Assembly (NCBI GenBank): GCA_028277605.1
Contig: JANQFZ010000010.1
Coordinates: 1-39,963 of the forward strand
Length of the DNA stretch: 39,963 bases
Reading direction: 5' to 3'
From: Vallitaleaceae bacterium
GTDB lineage: Bacteria; Bacillota; Clostridia; Lachnospirales; Vallitaleaceae
Both the position numbers and the translations under genes were made by a program. Of the stretch, positions 26,387 to 35,081 are shown in pieces (position 1 is the first letter of the stretch; each line of letters opens with the position of its first letter). The notes under the pieces are model-generated. The model ran no database searches. It was given only the letters and a program-made list of their open reading frames with translations, and had not been told where the DNA came from.

Positions 26387-27121
26387 ATGATAAAAAGTAA
26401 AATAGCTGAAACAGATCTTTATCAACCAGTCTATGAGCATTTTACAAAGCTTGGCTATACGGTTAATAGTGAAGTCAATGGGTGTGATGTTACTGCATTA
26501 ATAAAGGATGAGCTACTAGTCATTGAATTAAAAAAAAGTCTAAATATGAAATTAATACTACAAGCATCTAAACGGCAGCAATTTGCTGATCTTGTTTATG
26601 TAGCGGTACCTAAACCTAAGAAAAGCCTATATTCAAAGGAATGGAAAGATAAATACTATTTATTGAGACGCCTTGAATTAGGGCTGATTTTTATTGTTTT
26701 AAATGGTAACCATAATAGAATAGAAATTCCCTTTCACCCAAGTCCTTTTGATAGAGTGAGAAGCCAACGTTTAAGTCAGAAAAAAAGAAAGCTCATTCTA
26801 AAAGAAATCAAAGAGCGTCACGGAGATTACAATGTTGGCGGCAGTACAAGAAAAAAAATAATAACTGCTTATAGGGAAAATGCAATTTTTATTGCCTGTT
26901 GTCTTAAAAAAATGGGTCAATTATCACCTAAGGAGCTTAGGGCATTAGGTACTGGTGATAAGACATTTTCTATTCTGAATAAAAACTTCTATGGTTGGTT
27001 TGATAGGGTAGACAGAGGTGTTTATGAACTTAACGGTAATGGTAAGGAAGCAATAAAAACCTATCCAAAATTAACAAAGCATTATATGCATTTTATACGT
27101 GAGTTAGAGCAACTTAATTAA
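26387..27121 (+). CDS. DUF2161-family PD-(D/E)XK nuclease-like protein
   Basis: A 244-residue soluble protein. The N-terminal part has the nuclease-fold layout: an Asp in VNGCDVTALI followed by VIELKKS, which supplies the E-x-K catalytic pattern, then LILQASKRQQFADLVYVAVP. The C-terminal part (about 150-240) looks like a winged helix (LSPKELRALGTGD, FDRVDRGVYELN). This matches DUF2161, whose role is unknown. Start at ATG 26387: GGGGGT lies six bases before it; an upstream in-frame ATG would lengthen the protein by ten residues. It follows a leader with a terminator. A link to the toxin system upstream is possible but unsupported. Confidence 0.75.
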   Translation: MIKSKIAETDLYQPVYEHFTKLGYTVNSEVNGCDVTALIKDELLVIELKKSLNMKLILQASKRQQFADLVYVAVPKPKKSLYSKEWKDKYYLLRRLELGLIFIVLNGNHNRIEIPFHPSPFDRVRSQRLSQKKRKLILKEIKERHGDYNVGGSTRKKIITAYRENAIFIACCLKKMGQLSPKELRALGTGDKTFSILNKNFYGWFDRVDRGVYELNGNGKEAIKTYPKLTKHYMHFIRELEQLN

Positions 27122-27131
27122 ATGTAAATAA

Positions 27132-27180
27132 GGCTGCTAAGATAATCAAGAAAAATGAACAATTGATGTATCTAGCAGCC
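27132..27180 (-). terminator. Long hairpin between convergent genes
   Basis: GGCTGCTA (27132-27139) pairs perfectly with TAGCAGCC (27173-27180), continued inward by GATA/TATC and ATCAA/TTGAT with single-base bulges. On the minus strand it is followed by a T-rich stretch, so it best serves the minus-strand small gene, and it may also stop the plus-strand gene. Confidence 0.6.
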
Positions 27181-27232
27181 AGAATTAATCTATAAATATA
27201 AGATAAGTTAAATCGAATAAAAGTCAGTTACA

Positions 27233-27424
27233 TTAACAACCTTCTTCATCTATAAGAGCACCTAAAATTGAAAATGGTAATATTTTCTCTAATAAAATAG
27301 CACGGCCATCTGGTAAAGGAATAGTTTGGCTAACATCTAAAAAACCTGTTAATGCGGTTACAGTAATAGTATCATTGATTTGTTCCTGGTCAACCTTTGT
27401 TACAATGGTGATAAAAGGTTCCAT
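27233..27424 (-). CDS. Small hypothetical protein, probably sporulation-expressed
   Basis: A 63-residue protein without clear family, with alternating beta-like segments (ITIVTKVD, DTITVTALT, GRAILLEKI) and an acidic, Cys-ending C-terminus. It is real because a perfect AAAAGGAGGTGATC lies before the ATG (spacing about 12 bases) and a sigma-K-like promoter lies upstream. The protein contains no membrane segment. With the two genes near 7 kb it makes a second candidate for a small spore-layer protein. Function unknown. Confidence 0.65.
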   Translation of the reverse strand: MEPFITIVTKVDQEQINDTITVTALTGFLDVSQTIPLPDGRAILLEKILPFSILGALIDEEGC

Positions 27425-27449
27425 TAAACGTGATCACCTCCTTTTACTA

Positions 27450-27477
27450 TATCATATGAAGGAGTGTCTAGGGTTGT
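27450..27477 (-). promoter_or_regulatory. Sigma-K-like promoter
   Basis: On the minus strand, AC, exactly 17 bases, then CATATGATA matches the sigma-K consensus (CATAnnnTA). It lies about 26 bases before the start codon of the 63-residue gene, with the ribosome site in between. Confidence 0.5.
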
Positions 27478-27521
27478 ACCAATAAATAAAAGATTTTTAT
27501 GAAAACTCAATTTATTTGTAC

Positions 27522-27550
27522 TTGTAAATTTATGAAATGTATGCTATGCT
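27522..27550 (+). promoter_or_regulatory. Promoter of the structured RNA
   Basis: TTGTAA (27522-27527), 17 bases and TATGCT (27545-27550) preceded by TGC, a weak -35 with an extended -10. It would direct a transcript starting near 27557. Confidence 0.4.
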
Positions 27551-27639
27551 GTGTAGTAGATAAAGGAGGTCATGTTTTATGATAAAGTATTTCATACTAT
27601 CCAATTTAAAATATATATCTATTTCACACAGCATGACCT
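27546..27639 (+). ncRNA. Structured RNA with mutually exclusive pairings
   Basis: ATGCTGTGT (27546-27554) is a perfect complement of ACACAGCAT (27626-27634), and AGGTCATG (27567-27574, which includes the ribosome site) is a perfect complement of CATGACCT (27632-27639). The two downstream partners share three bases, so only one pairing can form fully. One state hides the ribosome site of the tiny ORF; the other could leave it free. If transcription begins near 27557, the first pairing would be in DNA or a longer transcript only, so the start site matters. Confidence 0.45.
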
Positions 27640-27674
27640 ACAACTATAATAATTCTATTTACTTTATCAATTAA
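27579..27674 (+). CDS. Tiny ORF (31 codons) with strong ribosome site
   Basis: ATG 27579 lies nine bases after AAAGGAGG and opens a 31-codon frame rich in Ile, Asn, Ser and Tyr. A second ATG at 27572, only two bases after the same site, opens a different 25-codon frame (27572-27649). Neither product resembles a known protein. A leader peptide or a small regulatory or toxic peptide is possible. It lies within the structured RNA and before stacked terminators. Confidence 0.35.
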   Translation: MIKYFILSNLKYISISHSMTYNYNNSIYFIN

Positions 27675-27683
27675 ATTATTATT

Positions 27684-27825
27684 AAGCTGTAGGGCATTCT
27701 ACAGCTTTATATATCAATAGAGGACTGTAGTTATTTGCTACAGTTTTTTTGATCTTAAACTAATGATTCATAGATATTTATGGATAAATTTTAGAAAAAG
27801 CTGTCTGTGTAGGACGGCTTTTTTT
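27684..27825 (+). terminator. Three stacked terminator-like hairpins
   Basis: Hairpin 1: AAGCTGTAG (27684-27692) with CTACAGCTT (27699-27707), no T run. Hairpin 2: ACTGTAG (27724-27730) with CTACAGT (27738-27744), then seven T. Hairpin 3: AAGCTGTC (27798-27805) with GACGGCTT (27813-27820), then seven T. The arms share CTGTAG/CTACAG, suggesting duplication. The last ends about 29 bases before the GNAT gene, insulating it or allowing attenuation. Confidence 0.7.
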
Positions 27826-27853
27826 AAAGCTAATCATAAGGGGGTAAAATACG

Positions 27854-30800
27854 ATGAGTATTCAAATCATTAACTACGAGCACAGCTATGCTCAAAAAGT
27901 AGCAGATATGTGGAATAAAAGCGGAGAAAACTGGGGTGGAGAAGAACGTCATAGAACTGCACAAGATGTTATTCATGAGAATGATAACATGTGTAATCTA
28001 AGCACCTATATTGCAGTGGATGAGAAAGAGGTTGTTGGTTACTGCTCTTTTGGAGAATACAAAGAAGATGAAGGCGCTTCCTATATACCGTTGCTTAATG
28101 TTAGACCAGATTATCATGGGAAAAAATTAGGAAAAAGACTGGTACTAGAGTGTGTGAATAAAGCTATTGGCGAAAAATGGCCAAGACTTGACCTCTATAC
28201 ATGGCAAGGGAATGAGAAAGCAGTCCCTCTCTATAAAAAGTGTGGTTTTTTTTGGGAAAAAAGAGATGATACGACGCATCTGATGAACTTCATTCCTTAT
28301 GTTATGAAAACCAAAGCTGTAAAAGCATATTTCGATAAGTTAAATTGGTATAAGGACAATATTAGAGAGATTAAGATTGAAAGTGACGGAAGAGTAGAAG
28401 GTGATTACGAATACTATGACTATGTATGGGAAAAAGAGTCTGTTAAGCTCAAAATGGAGTTTGAAAGAAGAGGCAGGGGATTGACCTGTATTGAAACAGA
28501 AGATTACCTGATAAGGGTTAGAGTCCAAGCACTGAACTTAGTCTATGGTAGACACTATCCAGTAGAATATGAAATCATTAATAAGAGCAATAAGCCGCTC
28601 AATATTACCATTCATGGACATGATGATAAAAATATCGCCTATGATCTTAAGTTTCAGGGGCATATCACATCAAGAAAAGTTGTAGAGGGAAGTTTCTATG
28701 TTCATAAAACAAACGAAGAGCAAAGCATATGGAAAACTCACCCATGTGTTTCAGCTGTAATAACCATTAATGGTTTAGAAGCTTTATTTAAAATTGGAAT
28801 CAATCCCAAGTGTCCAATAAAGCTAACATTATCAAATTCTGAACACCCAACATGGATAGGCGAATCATCTAAAGCTTATTTAGATATTGTTAATTATGAT
28901 AGTCAAGACGTACTGATTGAGCTTAAACTATTGGATGCAGATTTTATTACCTTTGATAACCCAATGGTTACCCGAAAACTGTGTCCAAATGAAAAGGCTT
29001 CTTTGCCTATCAATTATCAACTAAGAAATTATGGATTTTATGATAAAGACATTGAAGTTAATATAAAAGGTGAGCATGAGTCATCGACATTTAATACTAG
29101 AGTAACAGGAGCCTTTAGAGGGTCTACAGGTATTTATTATGGGGCAGATAAAGAAAACTGGTCAATATATAATGGCAGTTATCAACTTTCTCTTAATAAA
29201 AGAAATAATCATGTTAGTTTGGAGCAATTAGGCTGTAAGGGTGTTTATGATTTTTCTATTAGACCTCCTAAAATAGGAAAGCCATATTCATTAGAATTTT
29301 TGAACAAACGCCCAGATCATGTCAATTATGAAAAAGAGGATGCATGTATTAAGTTGAAAGCTATCTATAGTTCAGAAAGTTTTAGGGCTATCAAATTGGA
29401 ATACAACCTAGAATTGAACTCTTGCGGACTTGTATCTATCTATTATACTTTAAAGAATACATCAGACCATATGGTCCACAAAGACATCTATGTTAATCAG
29501 AGGATATTTGATATATTGACAAATGCCTATGTACCATTGAGTAATCAAATCATTAGAAGTCCGGGAGCTGACGGTTTAATGACTTGTACATGGGATTATA
29601 GCAATGTGGATCAAAACTGGATATTCTGTGAAGACAATGAGACTTTAGGAATTGGCTGGCCCAAGGAGGCATCTGTAACCTTTGAGCAACTGTTTGTTGT
29701 TATTGCTTTCCATTTAGGTGTTCTTTCACCTGGTGATCAGGTTGAATCAAAACCTATAAAAATTGCCTATAATACGTTTAAAAGGTGGCAAGATTTTTGC
29801 GAATATATGGGAAATAAATTACAGCATAATAACAATGTAATTCGGCAGAGCTTTGACTGCGCTATTAATGATGGTAATCCATTAATATACAATGAAATTG
29901 ACATGACTTTCAGGGAATATCAAAAGATACCAACAGACAAGAGTAACATTCTCATACAGTCGGAGAACTCCTGCTTTGAATCTTTTCATAAGTCTGTAGA
30001 TTTTCAAAGCAATCAAGCAGTAGTTAAGCTACCATGTAAAAAGAAAGCACCTTTAGATATAGTAAATATAAAAGCTAAGTTGGCTTATCGTACCATTTAC
30101 TCTAAAAAAGCAGTTTTTTATATGGGCGATAAGGCTGTACAGATTAAGAATTATAGAGACTCAGCAAAACATGTAATAGAAGCAGATAATGGTATGATTA
30201 AAATCAAGGCATCGCCAGAGTATGGTATTGGGATCTACTCGCTAGAATATCAAGATTATCCATGGTTGGATCATTCTTTCCCATTGCCAGTAGTCAAGGG
30301 TTGGTGGAACTATTGGACGGGTGGTATGGGTATGGTGCCAGAAGAATTAACTTTTGCTTCCATTCAGAAAGAAAAACGAAAAGCTGAACAAGTTGATGTC
30401 TATGATTGCTATGGTAATCAATGGTCAGGTATAAAAACTATTTTAGAAGTTGAAAAACATGAGAAGTATAAAGGTCTTATTATTGAACACTATTTTCTCA
30501 TGTTACCAAAGATTCCTATACTGTGCAGTCGAGCCATTGTAAGACAGAATACGGGTCATTTCTTATCCTTAACATCCTTTGATGAATCCATGTATGTAAA
30601 AGGTGGGGACCAGTTAGATAAAAATTGGGTTAAATACAAGTCAGATAAGGGAGAAGAGATACTTTATCAATGTGGTGCTTTAGAATTTGATGTTGTCACT
30701 CGCCAGATTATGATCCACGGTGTCAATGACTCCAAGGTGAAGATGATACGTTTAGTTCATGAACAACAACCAATAATACTAGAGAATACCAGTGGGATAG

Positions 30801-30952
30801 CTTCTCAGCAGCATAGCTATAACTTATCCATCCCTAATCAGTCAGTAAAAGAAATGAATCCATCTTTTATTATTTTTAGCGAGCAAGATTTAGATTATAA
30901 GACTCTTGAAGACTTAACAAAGCTAACGTTTAAAGGTAATAGTTATGAATAA
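27854..30952 (+). CDS. GNAT acetyltransferase fused to a very large C-terminal region
   Basis: A 1032-residue protein. Residues 1-150 form a GNAT N-acetyltransferase domain with the acetyl-CoA motif VRPDYHGKKLGKRL and the C-terminal VPLYKKCGFFWEKRDD. The remaining 880 residues are beta-rich and aromatic: repeated segments such as YPVEYEIINKSNKP, a bulky region (about 430-640) and a C-terminal portion with VKGWWNYWTGGMGMVPEE, which look like beta-sandwich domains seen in carbohydrate-active or cell-surface proteins. There is no signal peptide, so it is predicted cytoplasmic. AAGGGGG precedes the ATG. I know of clostridial proteins of this length annotated as GNAT, but no function for the large part. 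Confidence 0.8.
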   Translation: MSIQIINYEHSYAQKVADMWNKSGENWGGEERHRTAQDVIHENDNMCNLSTYIAVDEKEVVGYCSFGEYKEDEGASYIPLLNVRPDYHGKKLGKRLVLECVNKAIGEKWPRLDLYTWQGNEKAVPLYKKCGFFWEKRDDTTHLMNFIPYVMKTKAVKAYFDKLNWYKDNIREIKIESDGRVEGDYEYYDYVWEKESVKLKMEFERRGRGLTCIETEDYLIRVRVQALNLVYGRHYPVEYEIINKSNKPLNITIHGHDDKNIAYDLKFQGHITSRKVVEGSFYVHKTNEEQSIWKTHPCVSAVITINGLEALFKIGINPKCPIKLTLSNSEHPTWIGESSKAYLDIVNYDSQDVLIELKLLDADFITFDNPMVTRKLCPNEKASLPINYQLRNYGFYDKDIEVNIKGEHESSTFNTRVTGAFRGSTGIYYGADKENWSIYNGSYQLSLNKRNNHVSLEQLGCKGVYDFSIRPPKIGKPYSLEFLNKRPDHVNYEKEDACIKLKAIYSSESFRAIKLEYNLELNSCGLVSIYYTLKNTSDHMVHKDIYVNQRIFDILTNAYVPLSNQIIRSPGADGLMTCTWDYSNVDQNWIFCEDNETLGIGWPKEASVTFEQLFVVIAFHLGVLSPGDQVESKPIKIAYNTFKRWQDFCEYMGNKLQHNNNVIRQSFDCAINDGNPLIYNEIDMTFREYQKIPTDKSNILIQSENSCFESFHKSVDFQSNQAVVKLPCKKKAPLDIVNIKAKLAYRTIYSKKAVFYMGDKAVQIKNYRDSAKHVIEADNGMIKIKASPEYGIGIYSLEYQDYPWLDHSFPLPVVKGWWNYWTGGMGMVPEELTFASIQKEKRKAEQVDVYDCYGNQWSGIKTILEVEKHEKYKGLIIEHYFLMLPKIPILCSRAIVRQNTGHFLSLTSFDESMYVKGGDQLDKNWVKYKSDKGEEILYQCGALEFDVVTRQIMIHGVNDSKVKMIRLVHEQQPIILENTSGIASQQHSYNLSIPNQSVKEMNPSFIIFSEQDLDYKTLEDLTKLTFKGNSYE

Positions 30953-31182
30953 TTACTGGTAACGGATTGATATAATTGATGTTATTTGATATTATAATTA
31001 TTTTATGAGTTATACATAGTAGACAATTATAATAAAAAATAAGCTAAAAATATAGAGTCTTTTTAACATTAAAGTAATGAAGGGGTATAGTTTGTGTCGT
31101 TTTTGTATAATTATTGAGGCTAATCCAGTTGTAAGCCCGTTATAAAGACAAGGTAGTAAACTTGTAAATAAAAGACTATTGC

Positions 31183-31211
31183 TTGATAAATTAACTTAAT
31201 GACCTTATAAT
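31183..31211 (+). promoter_or_regulatory. Promoter of the DAHP synthase-typA genes
   Basis: TTGATA (31183-31188), a 17-base spacer and TATAAT (31206-31211). It lies about 140 bases before the DAHP synthase start codon. Confidence 0.75.
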
Positions 31212-31217
31212 AGATAG

Positions 31218-31348
31218 TAAAAATATCTAACCATAGGCGTAAAGATACTAATAGCAAACGATAAAAAGACATCTTTTAGCTAGGCAAAAATATAAAATCT
31301 GTTATTGATGTAGCCTTTTGCTATATGGTTCTAGTAAGGAAGGATACT
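31218..31348 (+). promoter_or_regulatory. Structured 5' leader of the DAHP synthase gene
   Basis: About 130 bases of untranslated leader. ATAGCAAA (31251-31258) pairs perfectly with TTTGCTAT (31317-31324), and inside it ACATC (31269-31273) with GATGT (31307-31311). A GCAAAA near 31285 competes for the same TTTTGC. No T-box, tryptophan or other known riboswitch motif was recognised. Of the gap before it (30953-31182) I see only short, unsupported frames. Confidence 0.4.
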
Positions 31349-32377
31349 ATGAGTTACGAATATGTTAAAACAATTCCATCTCCAAAAGAAATAATGGAAA
31401 TTTTACCTATATCAGAGGAAATTCGTAATACTAAAAAAGAAAGAGACCAAATCATTAAAAAGATATTTACCAATGAAGATGACCGCTTTTTATTAATTAT
31501 TGGCCCTTGTTCTGCTGATAGAGAAGATGCAGTATGTGATTATGTTAATCGTATAAAAGGCATACAGGAAAAAGTAAAAGATAAAATTGTTATTGTTCCA
31601 AGAGTATATACGAATAAACCAAGAACAACAGGTGAAGGTTATAAAGGTATGGTTCACCAGCCAAATCCAAGTAAGGGTTCAAATATGTATCAGGGAATAC
31701 TTGCAATGAGACATATGCATATCAGAGTTATCAGAGAGTCAGGCTTAACCTGCGCTGACGAAATGCTGTATCCAGAAAATTATGCGTATCTCGAAGATTT
31801 GCTGAGCTATGTTGCTATAGGAGCACGTTCAGTTGAAAATCAGCAGCACCGTTTAACGGTTAGTGGTATTGATGTACCAGCTGGTATGAAAAATCCAACA
31901 GGCGGCGATATGTCTATTATGCTAAATGCAATCAAGGCAGCTCAGTTAAAGCATACGATGATTTATCGTAACTGGGAAGTGAAAACAAGCGGTAATCCGC
32001 TGACTCATGCTATCATGAGAGGATCCGTTAACCAATATGGACAAAGTATACCCAATTATCATTATGAGGATATTGTACGTCTTATGGAGCAATATGGTCA
32101 AAGAGACTTAAAGAATCCTACGATCATTATAGACACTAATCATTCTAATTCTAATAAGCAGCCTAAACAGCAGCCAAGAATAGGAATGGAAGTTATAAAA
32201 AATCGTTCATTAAATAGTTCTATCAAGCGGTATGTTAAAGGATTAATGATTGAGAGTTACATTGTTGAAGGCAGGCAAGAGGTAGGAGGCGGTGTTTACG
32301 GTAAGTCCATAACCGATGCTTGCTTAAGCTGGGAACAGACAGAAAGAATGATTTATGAAATGGCAGATAAACTATAG
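31349..32377 (+). CDS. 3-deoxy-7-phosphoheptulonate (DAHP) synthase
   Basis: A 342-residue cytoplasmic enzyme joining phosphoenolpyruvate and erythrose 4-phosphate, the first step of the shikimate pathway. It is of the E. coli AroF/G/H type: GPCSADRED near residue 60, RVYTNKPRTTGEGYKG, GARSVENQQHR, NPTGGD and IDTNHSN, with the usual length. The ATG at 31349 follows AAGGAAGGA; the in-frame upstream ATG at 31325 has no ribosome site. It is 29 bases before typA and shares its promoter. Which paralogue (F, G or H) it corresponds to cannot be told. Confidence 0.93.
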   Translation: MSYEYVKTIPSPKEIMEILPISEEIRNTKKERDQIIKKIFTNEDDRFLLIIGPCSADREDAVCDYVNRIKGIQEKVKDKIVIVPRVYTNKPRTTGEGYKGMVHQPNPSKGSNMYQGILAMRHMHIRVIRESGLTCADEMLYPENYAYLEDLLSYVAIGARSVENQQHRLTVSGIDVPAGMKNPTGGDMSIMLNAIKAAQLKHTMIYRNWEVKTSGNPLTHAIMRGSVNQYGQSIPNYHYEDIVRLMEQYGQRDLKNPTIIIDTNHSNSNKQPKQQPRIGMEVIKNRSLNSSIKRYVKGLMIESYIVEGRQEVGGGVYGKSITDACLSWEQTERMIYEMADKL

Positions 32378-32406
32378 ACAATAAGCTGAGAATAGGAAGA
32401 AGAATA

Positions 32407-34230
32407 ATGGAAAAAAGACAAGATATTATTAATATTGCTGTGATTGCACATGTAGATGCAGGAAAGTCTACTCTAGTAGATGCTTTATTAAGCCAAAGCG
32501 GTGTATTTAGAGAGAATGAAGAGATTGTAGACTGTGTTATGGATAGCAATGATTTGGAGAGAGAAAGAGGCATTACTATTTATTCTAAAAATTGTGCTAT
32601 TGAGCACAATGGTGTTAAAATCAACATAGTGGATACACCTGGGCATGCTGATTTTTCCTCAGAAGTTGAAAGGATTATTAAAACAGTTGATACAGCTATT
32701 TTATTAGTAGATTCTAGTGAAGGACCTATGCCGCAGACAAGGTTCGTATTGCAAAAAGCCCTTGAAATAGGACTCAAGCCTATTTTGTTTATCAACAAAA
32801 TTGATAAGAAAGATCAAAGAGCAGAAGAGGTTGTGGATATGACTTTTGATCTTTTTGCTAATTTGGGAGCTAATGATGAACAATTGGATTTTCCTATCCT
32901 ATATGGCATAGCTAAGGAGGGTATAGCCAAAAGGGATATGGCAGATGAAAGTAGTGATTTATCACCATTATTTGAATTATTGATGGAGCATATAGATAAC
33001 TATCCTAATAGAGATTCAGAGCCATTGCAAATTCAGATATCTGCTCTTGCTTATGATGATTACATTGGGAGGCTTGGTATCGGCAGGGTTACCAGAGGAA
33101 TTGTAAAGGCAAATGAAATGGTAGCAGTTTCTAAAAGAAATGGTGACAGTGTCAAAGTAAAAATAAGTAAGATATTTGTTAATGAGGGTCTTAATAGAAT
33201 TGAAAAACAAAAAGCCTGTAGTGGTGATATAGTTACCATAGCTGGTATTCCCAATATATCAATTGGTGAAACCATATGTCAGGTGGATCATATAGAGCCA
33301 ATGGAATTAATTGATATAGAAGAGCCCACACTTTCAATGAATTTTTTAGTCAACAATTCTCCTTTTGCTGGAAGGAGTGGTAAATATGTCACAACACGAC
33401 ATATAAAGGCAAGATTAGAAAAAGAACTTGAAACCAATGTAGGATTAAAGGTAGAAGAATTAGAAGGTGTCGAAGGATATAAGGTCTCTGGAAGAGGTGA
33501 ACTGCACCTATCTATTCTTCTGGAAAACATGAGAAGAGAAGGTTATGAGTTATCTGTCAGCAAACCAGAAGTGCTCTTGCATAAGGAAGATGGTATGCTA
33601 AAAGAGCCGTATGAGCAGGTCATTATAACTATTCCAGATAGCTATAGCGGTTCCGTTATTTCTAGTCTAAACACTAGAAAAGGTACGATGCAATCTATGA
33701 ATAGCGACAATGGCTATACTAAATTAGAATATCTAGTACCAACGCGTGGTTTATTAGGGTATAGAAGTGAATTTATTAATGAAACCCGAGGGGAAGGGGT
33801 TATGGTACGGTCAGTTGATGAGTACCAGCCTTATTGTGGTGAAATACCCGGTCGCAATAATGGCGTGCTGATATCACAAGAAAATGGCTCAACTATGAGT
33901 TACGCTCTCTTTAATCTCAATGAAAGAGGGACGCTTTTTGTAGGACCCGCTGTAGATGTGTATGAAGGCATGATTATTGGAATGAACAGCAGAAAAGAAG
34001 ATATGGTTGTTAATCCAACTAAAAATAAAAAATTAACCAATACAAGAGCAGCTGGCTCCGATGATGCTTTAAAATTGATTGCACCAAAATCTTTCACACT
34101 AGAGGAAGCGCTTGAATTTATTGAAACGGACGAATTAGTGGAAGTAACACCTGATGATATTAGATTAAGGAAAAAAATACTTAAAGCATCTGAAAGACTA
34201 AAAGCTGGTAAGAAAAAGAAAATAGTTTAA
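32407..34230 (+). CDS. typA: Ribosome-associated translational GTPase TypA/BipA
   Basis: A 607-residue GTPase of the TypA/BipA family, which binds the ribosome and affects 50S assembly and stress or cold adaptation. G1 [10 protein letters not shown]2 [10 protein letters not shown]3 DTPGHADF and G4 NKIDKKD are intact, followed by domain 2, EF-G-like domains 3 and 5 and the BipA-specific C-terminal domain with [18 protein letters not shown]. Full length. GGAAGAAG lies before the ATG, close behind DAHP synthase, and a terminator follows. Confidence 0.96.
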   Translation: MEKRQDIINIAVIAHVDAGKSTLVDALLSQSGVFRENEEIVDCVMDSNDLERERGITIYSKNCAIEHNGVKINIVDTPGHADFSSEVERIIKTVDTAILLVDSSEGPMPQTRFVLQKALEIGLKPILFINKIDKKDQRAEEVVDMTFDLFANLGANDEQLDFPILYGIAKEGIAKRDMADESSDLSPLFELLMEHIDNYPNRDSEPLQIQISALAYDDYIGRLGIGRVTRGIVKANEMVAVSKRNGDSVKVKISKIFVNEGLNRIEKQKACSGDIVTIAGIPNISIGETICQVDHIEPMELIDIEEPTLSMNFLVNNSPFAGRSGKYVTTRHIKARLEKELETNVGLKVEELEGVEGYKVSGRGELHLSILLENMRREGYELSVSKPEVLLHKEDGMLKEPYEQVIITIPDSYSGSVISSLNTRKGTMQSMNSDNGYTKLEYLVPTRGLLGYRSEFINETRGEGVMVRSVDEYQPYCGEIPGRNNGVLISQENGSTMSYALFNLNERGTLFVGPAVDVYEGMIIGMNSRKEDMVVNPTKNKKLTNTRAAGSDDALKLIAPKSFTLEEALEFIETDELVEVTPDDIRLRKKILKASERLKAGKKKKIV

Positions 34231-34240
34231 ACTAGAAAAA

Positions 34241-34270
34241 GGCTATCTCTTAAAAAGAGATGCCTTTTTT
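34241..34270 (+). terminator. Intrinsic terminator after typA
   Basis: A GGC-ATCTCTT arm pairs with AAGAGAT-GCC (one bulged T), followed by a T run. It lies just after the stop and faces the convergent azoreductase gene. Confidence 0.85.
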
Positions 34271-34310
34271 CTTAGATTAATAATAAGGTTGATTCATAAA
34301 TCATTTATCA

Positions 34311-34952
34311 TTAGAAATCTTTAATCATGTTATCTATTTCTTCTTTAGCCATTTGAATAGCTTTATCTCTTCCAATATTAGGCATGTCTGTACCTTCTAC
34401 CAATACTTTATCAAAATCTTTAATACCTAAAAACTTAAAAATATCTTGAAGATATCGAATGCCGTGATTAAAGGTCGTGTTAAAAAGAATAGGATAATCG
34501 CCGCCAGAAGACTGTATATAGACCATTTTTCTTTTTCTATCATTCAGTAGTCCCTGAACTTTTTTAGGTGAGATGGTGATCAGCTTGCCATCTAATATGA
34601 TGCAATCTAAATACGTTTTAAGCTTGGATGGGAAAAGGATACTCCACATAGGTGCAGCAAACACGTATTTATCAGCAGCTAAAAATTGATCACTCAAGCC
34701 TGTAATTCTATCTGCAATTTGCTTGTCCTCTTCACTTAAGGAGTTATAGGCATCACCTTGAACGACTTTAGCTCTTGAATTAAAAACTTTATAATTCGGC
34801 ATAGGTATAGAGCCGTCATATAAATCTAACTCTTCAACAGTATCCTCTGGATTGTAAGCTAAGTATTGCTGAATAAAATATCTTCCAACCGTTTTGCTAG
34901 AAGATAAATCTTCTGGTTTTGTGTTAGCTGTAATATAAAGTAATTTAGCCAT
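34311..34952 (-). CDS. azoR: FMN-dependent NADH-azoreductase
   Basis: A 213-residue flavodoxin-fold quinone/azo reductase of the AzoR (AcpD) family, cytoplasmic, using NADH through FMN. The N-terminal LLYITANTKPEDLSSSKTV is the FMN-phosphate loop; APMWSILFPSKLKTYLD and YIQSSGGDYP are family motifs around the flavin. AAAGGAAG lies about 10 bases before the ATG. It is a single gene, oriented the same way as the LysE-type gene, with a 129-base gap between them. A quinone-detoxifying role is typical for the family. Confidence 0.93.
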   Translation of the reverse strand: MAKLLYITANTKPEDLSSSKTVGRYFIQQYLAYNPEDTVEELDLYDGSIPMPNYKVFNSRAKVVQGDAYNSLSEEDKQIADRITGLSDQFLAADKYVFAAPMWSILFPSKLKTYLDCIILDGKLITISPKKVQGLLNDRKRKMVYIQSSGGDYPILFNTTFNHGIRYLQDIFKFLGIKDFDKVLVEGTDMPNIGRDKAIQMAKEEIDNMIKDF

Positions 34953-35081
34953 ATAAGAAACTTCCTTTCTAGTATTTGCTAATATAAAAAAATCATTATG
35001 AAGGTAGTATATGGAATTTCAAATGATATAATTATAAAATACTAGAAAAAGTTATAAATTGTTGTCATTCAATATTTAGGT

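Noticed and set aside
25964..26440. 158-codon minus-strand frame across the ankyrin gene end and the leader
   Set aside because: No ribosome site and low-complexity, AT-driven composition; the other strand has strong coding and regulatory signals.
27522..27674. Type I toxin-antitoxin with the tiny ORF as toxin
   Set aside because: The 31-residue product has no clear membrane helix and no antisense promoter was seen.
31218..31348. T-box, c-di-GMP or tryptophan-type riboswitch in the DAHP synthase leader
   Set aside because: None of the conserved core sequences I know for these classes is present.
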